A DNA stretch of 64,000 bases, taken from Salticus scenicus (lineage: Eukaryota > Arthropoda > Arachnida > Araneae > Salticidae). This document shows positions 54,732 to 64,000 of this stretch, piece after piece. Below the pieces are notes generated by a model, which did not search any database, was not told the DNA's origin, and was given only the letters and a program-made list of their open reading frames with translations. Made by a program: the position numbers and the translations under genes. Location of the stretch: contig OZ005657.1 in NCBI GenBank assembly GCA_963930645.1, positions 48,021,153-48,085,152 on the forward strand. The letters are read 5' to 3'. Numbering within the stretch: position 1 is the stretch's first letter; each line of letters begins with the position of its first letter.

Positions 54732-55779
54732 ATAATAATAATAATAAATAATAATAAAAGTATGCAAAAAAGAAAGAGAGAAAATCTATTAGTTTTTTCA
54801 AAACAAAATCCTTATATTAAACAAGAAATTGATACATAAAAAAAAAAAAAAATCTTGTTCAGTCATACTTGCAAGAAAATTATTTCTGCACTTTTCTAAT
54901 CGAACAGACGCAAAATATATTACTGGCTAATTAAAAATAATTTAAGCATTTTTAACATAAGCATTTTTTTAAAGATTTTTTTTAAAAAAAACTTTTTCTT
55001 TTTTAAGAAGTGAGTAAAATTATTTGTTACTTTAAATTTCTTTCCTCTATTTTAAATGTTATTTTTAATAAAATATCCTTTATAATGTTACTCATAGCAG
55101 TACTCGATATATACATAGTTTTGAGTACGAGAGGCTTTTAAAATTCATACTGGCAAAAATTATTAAAGCAACTGGCATTTGAAAATTCTGAAGACATCGT
55201 GAATCTAACACTATATAAAAACAAAATATTAAGAAAAGAATAAATTAAAACAAATAAAAAAAAATTAAGTTTTAAAGTTTTCTTTCAGCAATAAATGATA
55301 GAAAAAGTATTTGCAAATTAAAATTTTTAAACATTTGATGAAAAGTTTTTCGAAGTAAATAAAATTAATAATTTAAATATATACATTGACATGAAATATT
55401 AAAATAACATGAAAAATGAGATAATAAAAAAAATATCTGAAAAGAAAATTTTAGAATCACTACAATTAAAAATTCAGTTATTTTGACTGGAAATTCAATA
55501 TTGTTGAAACACACATTTACGTATAAAAAATAATATGCAAGATATATCCGAAACGAATCTAGTATCAAAAATAAGATTGTTACGGTCTTACTTTCATGAT
55601 AATCCATTTCTACTTCTGCTAAATGACTTTAACAAATCGATTTTTTAATGCACAATAGGTGAAAAGAACAATGCATAGATTGGTCTTGTTAGGCATAGAC
55701 AGTGAATAAATAAATAAATAATTAATTAATTCAGACACAAACAAAGAATACATTACTTAATTGTCTTCTCTCGCTGCAA
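52176..55779. other. Long intronic stretch, simple-sequence rich, no gene
   Basis: (TA)n at 52458-52492; (AAAT)n at about 52982-53010; poly(T) 53329-53344 and poly(A) 53369-53393; poly(A) at 53886-53900; poly(A)+(AAT)n at 54700-54765; poly(A) at 54838-54853. No shared repeat or exon was seen. Confidence 0.55.
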
Positions 55780-56250
55780 AATGCGTCTGACCTAAGATCT
55801 AAGCAACTAAGTAAACAGTATATTGAGTCAGAAGAGATCGCCTTTAGGAGGAACCGTGGGCAGAGGTTATTTTGGAGCAAAGATTAGCGTGCGAGAGAAT
55901 TTATGGCAAGGCCGACAGACCCTGAAAAGAGGTTAATCAAGGACGGAAACAGATTCGAACTAAAAATAAATATCCCCTGAAAAATTTCTTTTCTCACTAT
56001 CACCCAACATTACACCCAAAGGTGCTTCACACTTCGATGAGATCATTTTTTATAACGGAGGGATTAATCAGTTCTCTTTCATTCATGGGGAAATTTAAAA
56101 GTCAAGTGACTCGAGGAGGTGAAACGGATCGTCTTTGTATCCAAATGTATCCCCATTGTTTTTATTTTATTAACAGGAGTGAATCACACGCACGTAATTG
56201 CGTAAAACTACGTTGAGCGAGTTTTATATGCGATGAATTCTACATTATCT
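55780..56250. other. GC-richer, unique-looking block in the 5' intron
   Basis: Noticeably less AT-rich than its surroundings, without simple repeats, TIRs or matches elsewhere in the window. A frame at 56022-56216 (plus) has no domain. It could be conserved regulatory DNA, an alternative first exon of the LIM gene, or an unrecognised old repeat. The sequence does not decide. Confidence 0.3.
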
Positions 56251-56479
56251 GCTGATTTATATGGTGATTACTTAAACTATTAAGTATGATCGAGTGGTAT
56301 TTTTCTTTACGCTGTTCCGGGTTGTCAAAGATGAGACTGAGTGTTTTCGTGAAAGTGGATTAATAATACAAAAAATTCTGCTTGGAATTTTACGTTTGTG
56401 TTCTCTTTATTAACGTTAAAAAAAAGAAATGCATTTAATTGATGAGATAGCAATCATCAATTGCTAATTGATGCTTAAT

Positions 56480-56671
56480 ATATCTGCCAACATTCTAATT
56501 AATATTAAATTGTTAGTCGCCCGTCTTTTTTTCCCCGCTTGTCTTTGTTTTAGAGTACTTTCTTCATATTTAATCGTAATTCCATTTGGAGAAAATAACA
56601 CTAAAAATAAAGTGGTGTGTAAAAATGGGCGGGTACAAACAATTTTATGAAATATTAATATTGGCGGATAT
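56480..56671. mobile_element. Fold-back MITE family Z, copy C
   Basis: Starts ATATCTGCCAACATTCTAAT, ends ATTAATATTGGCGGATAT. Contains GTCGCCCGTC / GGGCGGGTAC inverted arms and central TTTAATCGTAATTCCATTTG. Confidence 0.85.
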
Positions 56672-56743
56672 GAATTAGTAAATATCTGAAATATAATTTT
56701 ATTGATGAGATAAATATTTCAAATACACTTGATTGATAATATA

Positions 56744-57562
56744 TACAGTGTCCGCCAAAAGTCCCATTCCCCCCTCCTATCTCGGAAATACGTCGGAATT
56801 TTGAAAAATGTCAAAACACATGTTCGAGGAGGACCTCTTTTGGTGAAAATATTTTTGGTCTGGGGGAGGGGGCCGCTAGGGAAGACAACTTTAAAATTTC
56901 AAATGGGAAGGTATGTCTTGTGATATATCCCTGAAAACGTCTCTCCAAGACAATGAATTTGACATAAATAGTTTCGTCTTCCGATAATTATTAAAGGAGA
57001 TAATAAGGTTTTAGAATTTTGAAATGTGAATTTTATACTTATGTATCTCCTTTAATAATCATCGCAAACTAAAATTATTTATATCAAATTCATTGTCTTG
57101 AAGAGACGTTTCCAGGGATGCATCACAAAATATACCTTTCGGTTTGAAATTTTAAAGTTTCCCTCCCTAGCGTCCCCTCCCTCCTCGGGCCCAATTTTTT
57201 TTCTCTAAAAGAGATCCCACTCGAATTCAATGAACACGTGTTTCGCCATTTTTCAAAATTCTGATGCATTTCAAAGATAGAAGGGTCGAGTTTTGAAATG
57301 TGGAGCTTATACTCATATGTCTCCTTTAATAATCTTCGCAGGACAAAACTATGTATATCAAATTCATTGTCTTAAAGAGACGTATCCAGGGATATATCAT
57401 AACATACTTCATATTTTGAAATTTCAAAGTTGTCCTCCCTAGCGGCCCTCCTAGCCCCCCGGACCCAAATATTTTCATCAAAAGAGGTCCTCCTCGAATT
57501 CATAGAACATGGGTTTCGTCATTTTTCAAAACTTCGACGCATTTCCCAGATAGAAAGGGACC
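56744..57562. mobile_element. Three-armed foldback element, CAGTGTCCGCCAAAAGTCCC end
   Basis: Arm 1 (56744-57005) starts TA + CAGTGTCCGCCAAAAGTCCC and holds GAGGAGGACCTCTTTTGGTG and CCAAGACAATGAATTTGACA. Arm 2 (about 57020-57285) and arm 3 (about 57293-57562) are both inverse to it, each with TCAAATTCATTGTCTT, GAGACGT.TCCAGGGAT and a C-rich segment. Arms 2 and 3 are therefore direct repeats of each other. No transposase. Confidence 0.85.
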
Positions 57563-57715
57563 AATGAAATACGCGAGGGTTTCAGGTTTGGAAGATATGC
57601 CCTCCGTGGGGTTTCTTCTTAGGGGTCCTAGCCCGTATTCATGAAATTTTAGGAGAAAACCATGGAAAACTTCAAACGACCTGGTCGAAGAGCTTGGGCC
57701 ACGCCACGTCTCATT
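57545..57715 (-). mobile_element. tRNA-derived SINE, family 2, copy 4 (body only)
   Basis: On the minus strand: GGTTTTCTCCTAAAATTTCA, TGAATACGGGCTAGGACCCC and CCCCACGGAGGGCATATCTT. The tRNA head is missing or unrecognisable near 57690-57715. Its 3' side abuts the end of the three-armed foldback. Confidence 0.72.
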
Positions 57716-57816
57716 ATAAACATAGTTATGATAAATTTCCAAAAAAAAAAAATTAAAGACCCATATAATCTTTCTTAGTTGTAATTTCAAAATTCATATA
57801 TACATACACACACACA

Positions 57817-57853
<37 letters not shown>

Positions 57854-58256
57854 ATATATATATATAAATTACATGCATTTATACTTAAATTTCTAAAAAC
57901 GAAGTTAAAATTCACTGAAAAAATTTTTTGTTAACTTTATACTTATATATGGGATAGCTCCTGGCTTTTATAAGTTTGGAGCATAAGTTTTCGAGAATAA
58001 CAATTTTTTTTTTTTTTTTTTTTTTTTTTTCTGTGAAATGTTCTTGATTGCAGGAATTTAATAGTATTTTTAATGATATATTTGATGGGTACTGATACAT
58101 TAAAGGAACATTACTGGTAAGTATTGTGCACATTAACAGCCCAAAATTTTCTAGGAATATACTGGAATTTTTTACAGTATTCCAGTACGGATAAATTTTA
58201 TCTGAATTTAATGTTGAAATTTAAAAAGGTGATATAATGTACTAAATATTATATTT

Positions 58257-58295
<39 letters not shown>

Positions 58296-58317
58296 CTCCA
58301 CATGCCATTACTGAATT
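57716..58317. other. Intron, simple repeats
   Basis: (CA)n/(TA)n at 57803-57875; poly(T) 58003-58031; poly(A) 58263-58291. No gene. Confidence 0.6.
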
Positions 58318-58555
58318 CATAGTTGCCAATATCCTAACTAATATTTCGTATATTTATAGTACCCGTTTTTTTTTTTTTTTTTTTTTTTGTTACACCAGGC
58401 TTTTTTCTTTTGAGTTTTTTTTTTTTTTTGAGTTTTTTTTTCTTATTTAATCGTAATTACATTTGTAGAGAATTACTCTAAAAATAAAATGACGTAGAAA
58501 AAGAGGTGAGTACTAATAGTACTATGGAATATTAACTAGGATGTTGGCAGCTATG
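58318..58555. mobile_element. Fold-back MITE family Z, copy D
   Basis: Starts CATAGTTGCCAATATCCTAA, ends GATGTTGGCAGCTATG. TAGTACCCG near the left, TTTAATCGTAATTACATTTG at the centre. Lengthened by poly(T) tracts at 58366-58390 and 58414-58441. Confidence 0.85.
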
Positions 58556-59746
58556 TAAACTACACTAAACAGAGTAATGCGATTTGTCATAGGTATAAAC
58601 CTATTTGAATTTGTTTAACGATAAAAAGGAAAAAAAGAGAAAAAAAATCAAATATCTAGATTAAAAAGAGAGGAAAAGAAACCCGCGAAAAAGCTGCAGA
58701 TCTAAACTGATAAGTTTAGATTTTTTTGGCACTGAGGAGGAGTTAATATGAATAATCATTTGCAAGAATCATTTCTTGGCAGCTCTTTTAGGCAGGTTAG
58801 AAATTTAACCAAGCGGTTAGAAAAATCGCGAACAACAACTACCATTGATTAAATGGTGATGAATGAGTAGCTTTTTTGAAAGTTTATTTTCGTAAGTAAG
58901 TAAATGATAAAGTACATATTAATTGCTTGATAGGATGTAAAATTATTTCTTTTAGCTATCCTTATCGTAATACGGTTTCTACGTTACGGACAAAAAGCTT
59001 CGTTTTCTTTCTTTGAAGCTGATTTAAGTAGAAATACGCTAGATTTTTTAGCCTGCAGTATCCCAGAAATATTATTATGATTACGTGACAATAAAACTTG
59101 TGTGAAAAGTTATGATAAAAGAAACTTTTATCTACACGTGTATAAGGATTTCTGTTCATAAATCTGTTCACAAGTAACAATACTTAAAAACAATACTTAA
59201 TAATACTAACGAAAGTTAGTAAAGAAACATCTCTAAAACTTTTTTTCCGTGAAAATTCCCTAGGTTAACTTTCAGTTCTAGTAAAAAATACATTACGATT
59301 AAAGAAAACTAACAGAAAGTAATAAAAAAAAATTAGAAACATAAAAATTTTAATTAACAAATTTGTTTAATTCCAATAAACACTCTCAACAATTTTAATG
59401 GAAAAATGGCTTTTTTAATGAGAAAAAAGAAGTTAAAGTGAAATCATGGGAATATTCTTTTATTTATTTTTTCTTAATGGTAAGCGTCATTTTAAATTCT
59501 TGCGCTACACATGAACCATTTTCTCGACAACACGTAATGTTTCTTTAAAATAACCAATTATTAATGATTCCCGAGTGACGCTGTAGGTTCATTGCATGAA
59601 AATCTAAACTTCAGAGGCAAAAAAATAAAGTTCACACAAACTGTAAAATTTGGCAATTTCTTAATTAAACACATATTCTAGCTTTAAAAATAGCAATGTC
59701 TCAACTCTCTAATAATGGCGTGAAATAATACGATAATAATATAAAA
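58556..59746. other. Intron, nothing recognised
   Basis: AT-rich, no shared repeat. Confidence 0.4.
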
Positions 59747-59929
59747 TATTAGGTGTACCGGAAAATTCTGCCGTTTTCAATTAGTAACATACCAGTAATT
59801 TTCGTTTAAAAATATTTACATTATATTTTTCCAAATACCACATTAAAAATTATAAAAATATTATTCAAGATAAATTTTCAATGTTAGTTTTTTAGTTCAA
59901 AATCAAAGAAATTTCCGGTACATCTAATA
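59747..59929. mobile_element. Small mariner-type MITE, TTAGGTGTACCGGAAA termini (183 bp)
   Basis: TA-flanked. Left TTAGGTGTACCGGAAAATTC; right end inverted TTAGATGTACCGGAAATTTC. The interior is AT-rich with no coding sequence. TIRs beginning TTAGGTG are usual for mariner elements. Confidence 0.88.
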
Positions 59930-61385
59930 TTACAGTATATAGTACGTATAATGCTGATAAATGGTATCTAAGCTGTGTTATCTCATATAATGGGAAGTTA
60001 AAACTCTTAAATTGAAATATAGTGTTCTAGTGGCCTGATCATGATGACATAGCAATTGCTGAGGGAAATGCATTTTATATGGCCCTGTGCAGTTAAAGGA
60101 AAAATTACCTTTTCATCACAGAAAAATTACCTTTTCATCACGATATGAATGTAGAAGAAAAAATAACTACATATACAAGAAAAAATAACCACATAATAAT
60201 GTGGGGGAAAAAAGAGAAAGAAAGAAAAAAGAGAAAAGAGAAAAAATCACATTCTACTACAATATTACGTTTTATGGGCCTATTAGTGTCTCTTACGTCA
60301 GTTACGCTACGTTACTTGCATGAATTTTTATTATAATTTTTACCTAGTTTCAATTTGGGACGTAATTAACATTTATAAACTAAAATTAATTGGGGCATCC
60401 AAAAGTATGAAAATAAACATAAGCTTGTAGGCTTGTAAGTTTCAGTATTCATAACATCATAAAATAACATAACATTATAAAACGATAATTTTCCCAATTA
60501 AATTATTATTTTATGATGTTGAAAAAATGCTACGTTAGCCACAAATCTATTTTTTATTTTCAAAAATAATTAAAAATTATTTAAAAATATATAATATAAA
60601 TAATAAATAATACAATATAATATAAATAAAAAATAATTATTCAAAATTTAATATTCAAGATCATTTTTATGATTTCTGCACATATGTAATATTCCGAACA
60701 TATTATAAGATTGCAAAGAACTTTCAATACGCAGCTTTGAATGTGATTATACAAGCAAAAACATTGGTTTAATTTGTTGTAAATGTTACGTTCACCAAAA
60801 TGGAATGACCCTGTAGTGGAATTTATTTTTTACTTCTTAAAAATTTCCGAAAGGGTTACAGTAATGCTTCGATTTAGTCAATTTTTTGAAAGTTGAAACT
60901 TAATTACTATTATTTAATCATTTTTTTAACTGATAGTTTCATCGTTTAAAAAGTAACACAGTGTTGCTCTCTATACGCTAGAACTAACATCATAAAAAAC
61001 GTTTCTCTTTCTAAATAAGGCAAAAATATAGATAAGGTATTTTTGTCTTGAATTTCCTACGCCGTATAAGGCATTTATTTTAAAAGGAAAAAAAAAATGC
61101 ATAATCTACGCATTTATTTTTATGCTACGGAATGTTTCTTGCTAATTATTTTTAAGTAACCATTTAGTAGTAGTTCGGATTTTATTTTTGTGTTTATAAA
61201 AATCATACCAGTAATGAGGCGTTAGAATGATCATTCTCTTTCACGATATATATGACTAACTTCATTTGGTTATTTTACTATTGTATATGTTTCTAATAAT
61301 AATTCTTAATTCTTTATAGATATCAAGCAAAAACCTTTTTTTTAATTGTGCTAATATTTAACAATATGTAGACAGGCTCATTATA
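59930..61385. other. Intron, small tandem duplication only
   Basis: GAAAAATTACCTTTTCATCAC is duplicated in tandem at about 60099-60141 (key part AAAATTACCTTTTCATCAC). A-rich purine tract at 60205-60245. No gene. Confidence 0.5.
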
Positions 61386-61698
61386 TACACTGTAAAAAAT
61401 ATGTCCTATTTGCTGCCAGAAATTCTCTGTAATTTGAGAAAATACGTTCTGACAACGTAATTTTTTCGTAAATTACGCGTATTTTCTCAAAATACAGAGA
61501 ATTTCTACACTGTTAAAAAAATGCAGAAAAAATACAGAAATTCTCTGTAATTTCAGAAAAAAAGTCGTAAAATACGTTTTGTCTACGTAATTTTTCCGTA
61601 ATTTACGCCTTTTTTTCTGAAATTACAGAGAATTTCTGTATTTTTTCTGCATTTTTTTAACAGTGTAGCAGCAAATAGGACATATTTTTTACAGTGTA
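61386..61698. mobile_element. TA-flanked MITE, CACTGTAAAAAATATGTCCT termini, hosting a second MITE
   Basis: Left CACTGTAAAAAATATGTCCT and ATTTGCTGC; the right end is the exact inverse (GCAGCAAAT, AGGACATATTTTTTACAGTG). Its own centre is a hairpin (AGAAATTCTCTGTAATTTGA / inverse) at about 61417-61505. The second element is inserted at a TA at 61506. Confidence 0.9.
61506..61667. mobile_element. TA-flanked palindromic MITE nested in the previous one (162 bp)
   Basis: CACTGTTAAAAAAATGCAGA at the left and its inverse at the right, with almost the whole element self-complementary (ACAGAAATTCTCTGTAATTT / inverse). It shares the CACTGT(T)AAAAA end and the AGAAATTCTCTGTAATTT arm with its host. Confidence 0.92.
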
Positions 61699-61912
61699 GG
61701 TGAAATCGGTCAGTGGTTTTCTACTTCTATAGTGTCTTATTTGCTTTTAACGCTCTCAATACGAATGTTGAATATATGCAACGGGGCCGTATAACGAAAA
61801 ATGACATCTAAGAATACTGAATGGACTTTGGAAAATGGCCAAAGAGAAATTCCGTTATCTATTTTTTAATTTCATTTGGTTATTCGAAATGCTTTGTTAA
61901 GTAAGAGCTTAC

Positions 61913-62075
61913 TACAGTCGAATCACGTTAACGTGAATTACTTCTAACACGAACCGTGTCCACAGTCCGAGTCAAAAGGATTATTAGTTTCTGATTTACT
62001 GATAGCATAAACTACTGATAACATGAACACATTTTTTTTCTTCCTTGAGGTTCACGTTAACGAGGTTCGACTGTA
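61913..62075. mobile_element. Pogo/Tigger-type MITE, CAGTCGAAYCWCGTTAACGT termini (163 bp)
   Basis: TA-flanked. Left CAGTCGAATCACGTTAACGT; right end inverted CAGTCGAACCTCGTTAACGT. Both continue GAA. Terminal CAGT...CTCGTTA.AACG is typical of pogo/Tigger ends. No coding sequence. Confidence 0.88.
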
Positions 62076-62273
62076 TTATGAATAGGGTTCATGCGTCAAA
62101 TAATCAACAAATGTCGCCAAAATCACAGACATAGACGACAAAATTTTCGTCAATAATACTTTTATAAACTTTTTTTTCCTACTTTCTACTTATATATATA
62201 AAGTATAAAATGTATTTTGATATATGTACAAAATGATGTTAAAAAAGAATAGAATAGCTGCTTATATTTATAG

Positions 62274-62488
62274 CATACCTGTTAATCAGCTCATTATTAA
62301 TCGTAACATTTTTAGTACCCGACTTATTTTTATCGCACACCAGTCTTTTTTGAAAGTAATTTTATTCTTACTTAATCGTAACTACATTTGGAGAAATTTA
62401 CTCTAAAAATAAAGTGGTGTGGAAAAAGGGGTTGTTTTAAAGGGGCGTAACAATGTTACGATTATTAATGAGATGGTTGATAAGTATG
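62274..62488. mobile_element. Fold-back MITE family Z, copy E
   Basis: Starts CATACCTGTTAATCAGCTCA, ends GAGATGGTTGATAAGTATG. Contains TTTTTAGTACCCG, GCACACCAGTC, TTTAGAG-type arms and central CTTAATCGTAACTACATTTG. Best preserved together with copy A. Confidence 0.88.
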
Positions 62489-62694
62489 TTATAGAAATCT
62501 ATATATTTAAAACAAGGTTCTACCTCAAAATTTTGAACTTTGTTTAGAAAACATTGTTAATTACTCAATAGTCAACTTCAATATTTTTCTATCTCCGAAG
62601 TTCTGTAACAGTGCTAATTTTAGTTTGCTATATTGTGTTTTATCTTTAAAATTGAACTCCTAACTTTTACTTATTGATTTTACTCATTTATTTA

Positions 62695-62800
62695 TTTATT
62701 TTTGTCTGGTGAAGGCCCGTTCTTAACAATATGGACCTGAAACAAATGTTGTAGAGTTTTGCAATTTATGGTGTTTGTACACTTTATTCAACTTCCAGTA
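62695..62800 (+). mobile_element. Diverged single copy of the palindrome-arm sequence, hammerhead-like
   Basis: CTGGTGAAGG (62706-62715), then GACCTGAAAC (62734-62743), GTTGTAGAGTTTTGCAATTT and ATGGTGTTTGTACA align with the arm at 26290-26370. The stem after CTGGTGA is kept by compensating changes (AGG.CC with GG.CCT, with one mismatch). The second base of the GA core is intact, but A6 of the hammerhead core is G here. Confidence 0.6.
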
Positions 62801-63890
62801 TAAGTTATTTTCAAAGTAAGTTATAAAAAACCCGTCTTGTACGAGCTATACGTTTACATTAATCATTCAAATGAAATTTTTCTACTTTTGCACGAATTAG
62901 TATTAAAAGATAAAAACACGTAGAAATTTAATATGAAGAATACCTGAAAATTAAAGCTTTTTGCAATATTTCTGTAAGAGCATTGATATATGGAATAAAA
63001 ATCTGCATTAAATTCTGAGCACTTGTATATATGCTTGTCTATCATTTTATATTTTTGTACCACTAAATCCTAACTTGGGCGACTTTTTTGCATCACTAAA
63101 TCATAACTTAGATGGCATTCTGGATCACTAAATTTTCACTGCTGGAGTGAACTCTAGTTAGTGATAGTTATACTTGCGCTAGAGACAAGTATTATGGCCA
63201 CTAGAAACAAATCATCGAAAAAACTCCTTTTTTAATATATAAGGAAAATAATAAAAATCTTTTTCCATTAAATGCAAACAACTTTCAGTGACTTATCTGT
63301 AGAATGATAAATAATTCAATTTCAGTTGAATAACTAGCAACAGTTTTTAAGTACACCGAAAGAAATGCTTTATTGAGAAAACAAAATCTATTTTGTTAAC
63401 TGATTTGTAGATTTATTTTATCATCTTAACAACAATTTTTGTACAGTTAACCAAGCCAACATGCTTCGATTAACTAAAAGGATATTCCCGAAAGAAGTGT
63501 AACTGTTATTCGATAGTTTTATAACTAAGTCATAAGTCTCTCTGTAAACAGCAAATGAGCTAACGATGTTTATAAGCAATATTTTTGTTGAAGATTATAT
63601 ATATACATATATATTTAAAATTGGCTAATTAAGCAAAATTTTTGCTGTTTTAACAAAACATTTGTGTGTGTATGTGTGTATGTGTACATACAATCATTCA
63701 CGATAAAATCTGAGTATTTTTTTAAATTTTTTTTTTAAATTATTGATGCTTATTCAGAATTGTAAATTGGTTTAAAATATTCGAAAATACAAAAATTTAA
63801 AAAATACGTCTTATAAAAGTATAGGACAGAATTCGTGGCAATTTTAAATACATGTTTGGTTCAGAGTGTTAAGTTCATCATTTATATCAC
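62801..63890. other. Intron, nothing firm
   Basis: CACTAAATC(C/A)TAACTT occurs two to three times at 63062-63140. (TG)n/(TA)n tracts near 63597-63615 and 63662-63690. No gene. Confidence 0.45.
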
Positions 63891-64000
63891 GCACTGAACT
63901 GATTCTGGGACCGACATCAAGAAACTAAACTATGGCTCTAGTAAAAATAGCTCCATGTCATCTTTATCAATTCTAGTTACGCTTGCTAGGGAGTTCTAAA
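63891..64000. mobile_element. Non-autonomous TIR element, CACTGAGAAAAA family, copy 3, cut by the window edge
   Basis: CACTGAACTGATTCTGGGAC is a decayed end. Then ACATCAAGAAACTAAACTAT, GGCTCTAGTAAAAATAGCTC and CATGTCATCTTTATCAATTC match the first 100 bases of copies 1 (inverse) and 2. Confidence 0.75.

Noticed and set aside
56022..56216. 64-codon ORF as an alternative first exon of the LIM gene
   Set aside because: It is on the opposite strand to the gene and has no domain. The block itself is kept as a low-confidence unique region.

Overview
This window is strongly AT-rich animal nuclear DNA. It contains one recognisable host gene, on the minus strand. Four consecutive exons (48302-48502, 26499-26673, 16899-17068, 1835-2021) encode the middle of a four-and-a-half-LIM (FHL) protein, the arthropod relative of which is Limpet (Lmpt). 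All four have GT/AG splice boundaries and compatible phases, and together give 244 codons. The first LIM half-finger is encoded upstream of 48502 and the last LIM domain downstream of 1835. I found neither inside the window, so the gene continues past both edges. The three complete introns are about 21.6, 9.4 and 14.9 kb.

The long introns, the very high load of Tc1/mariner debris and the tRNA-derived SINEs suggest an arthropod. A spider or other chelicerate is my best guess, from general resemblance of the repeats, not from a decisive marker.

Everything else is intronic and dominated by mobile-element remains. From left to right: a 474-bp TIR element at 0.4 kb; an intronic tandem array at 2.2-3.0 kb; a dense nested cluster at 3.9-12 kb (pogo-like element, mariner and Tc1 transposase relics, three fold-back MITEs, a BEL/Pao pol relic, three tRNA-SINE copies); a nearly complete but dead Tc1/Tc3-like element with doubled terminal repeats at 15.06-16.63 kb; a SINE split by a hAT-type element with a perfect 8-bp target duplication at 17.5-19.0 kb; a degenerate ~0.6-kb tandem array at 23.7-25.5 kb; and a perfect 270-bp palindrome at 26.1 kb carrying a hammerhead-ribozyme-like core in each arm.

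Further right: Tc1 relics at 30 and 34.5 kb; tandem arrays at 35.7, 38.7 and 43.6 kb (the last a dimeric higher-order array flanked by inverted arrays); a foldback element at 41.5 kb; more SINEs at 49.6-50.2 kb; a dispersed repeat at 50.9-52.2 kb; a three-armed foldback at 56.7 kb; and several small TA-flanked elements at 58-62.5 kb. One fold-back MITE family occurs five times (13.5, 27.8, 56.5, 58.3 and 62.3 kb).

None of the transposase-like sequences is intact. There is no sign of an operon, CRISPR array, rRNA or bona fide tRNA gene. Most other open reading frames are chance frames in AT-rich or simple-sequence DNA.
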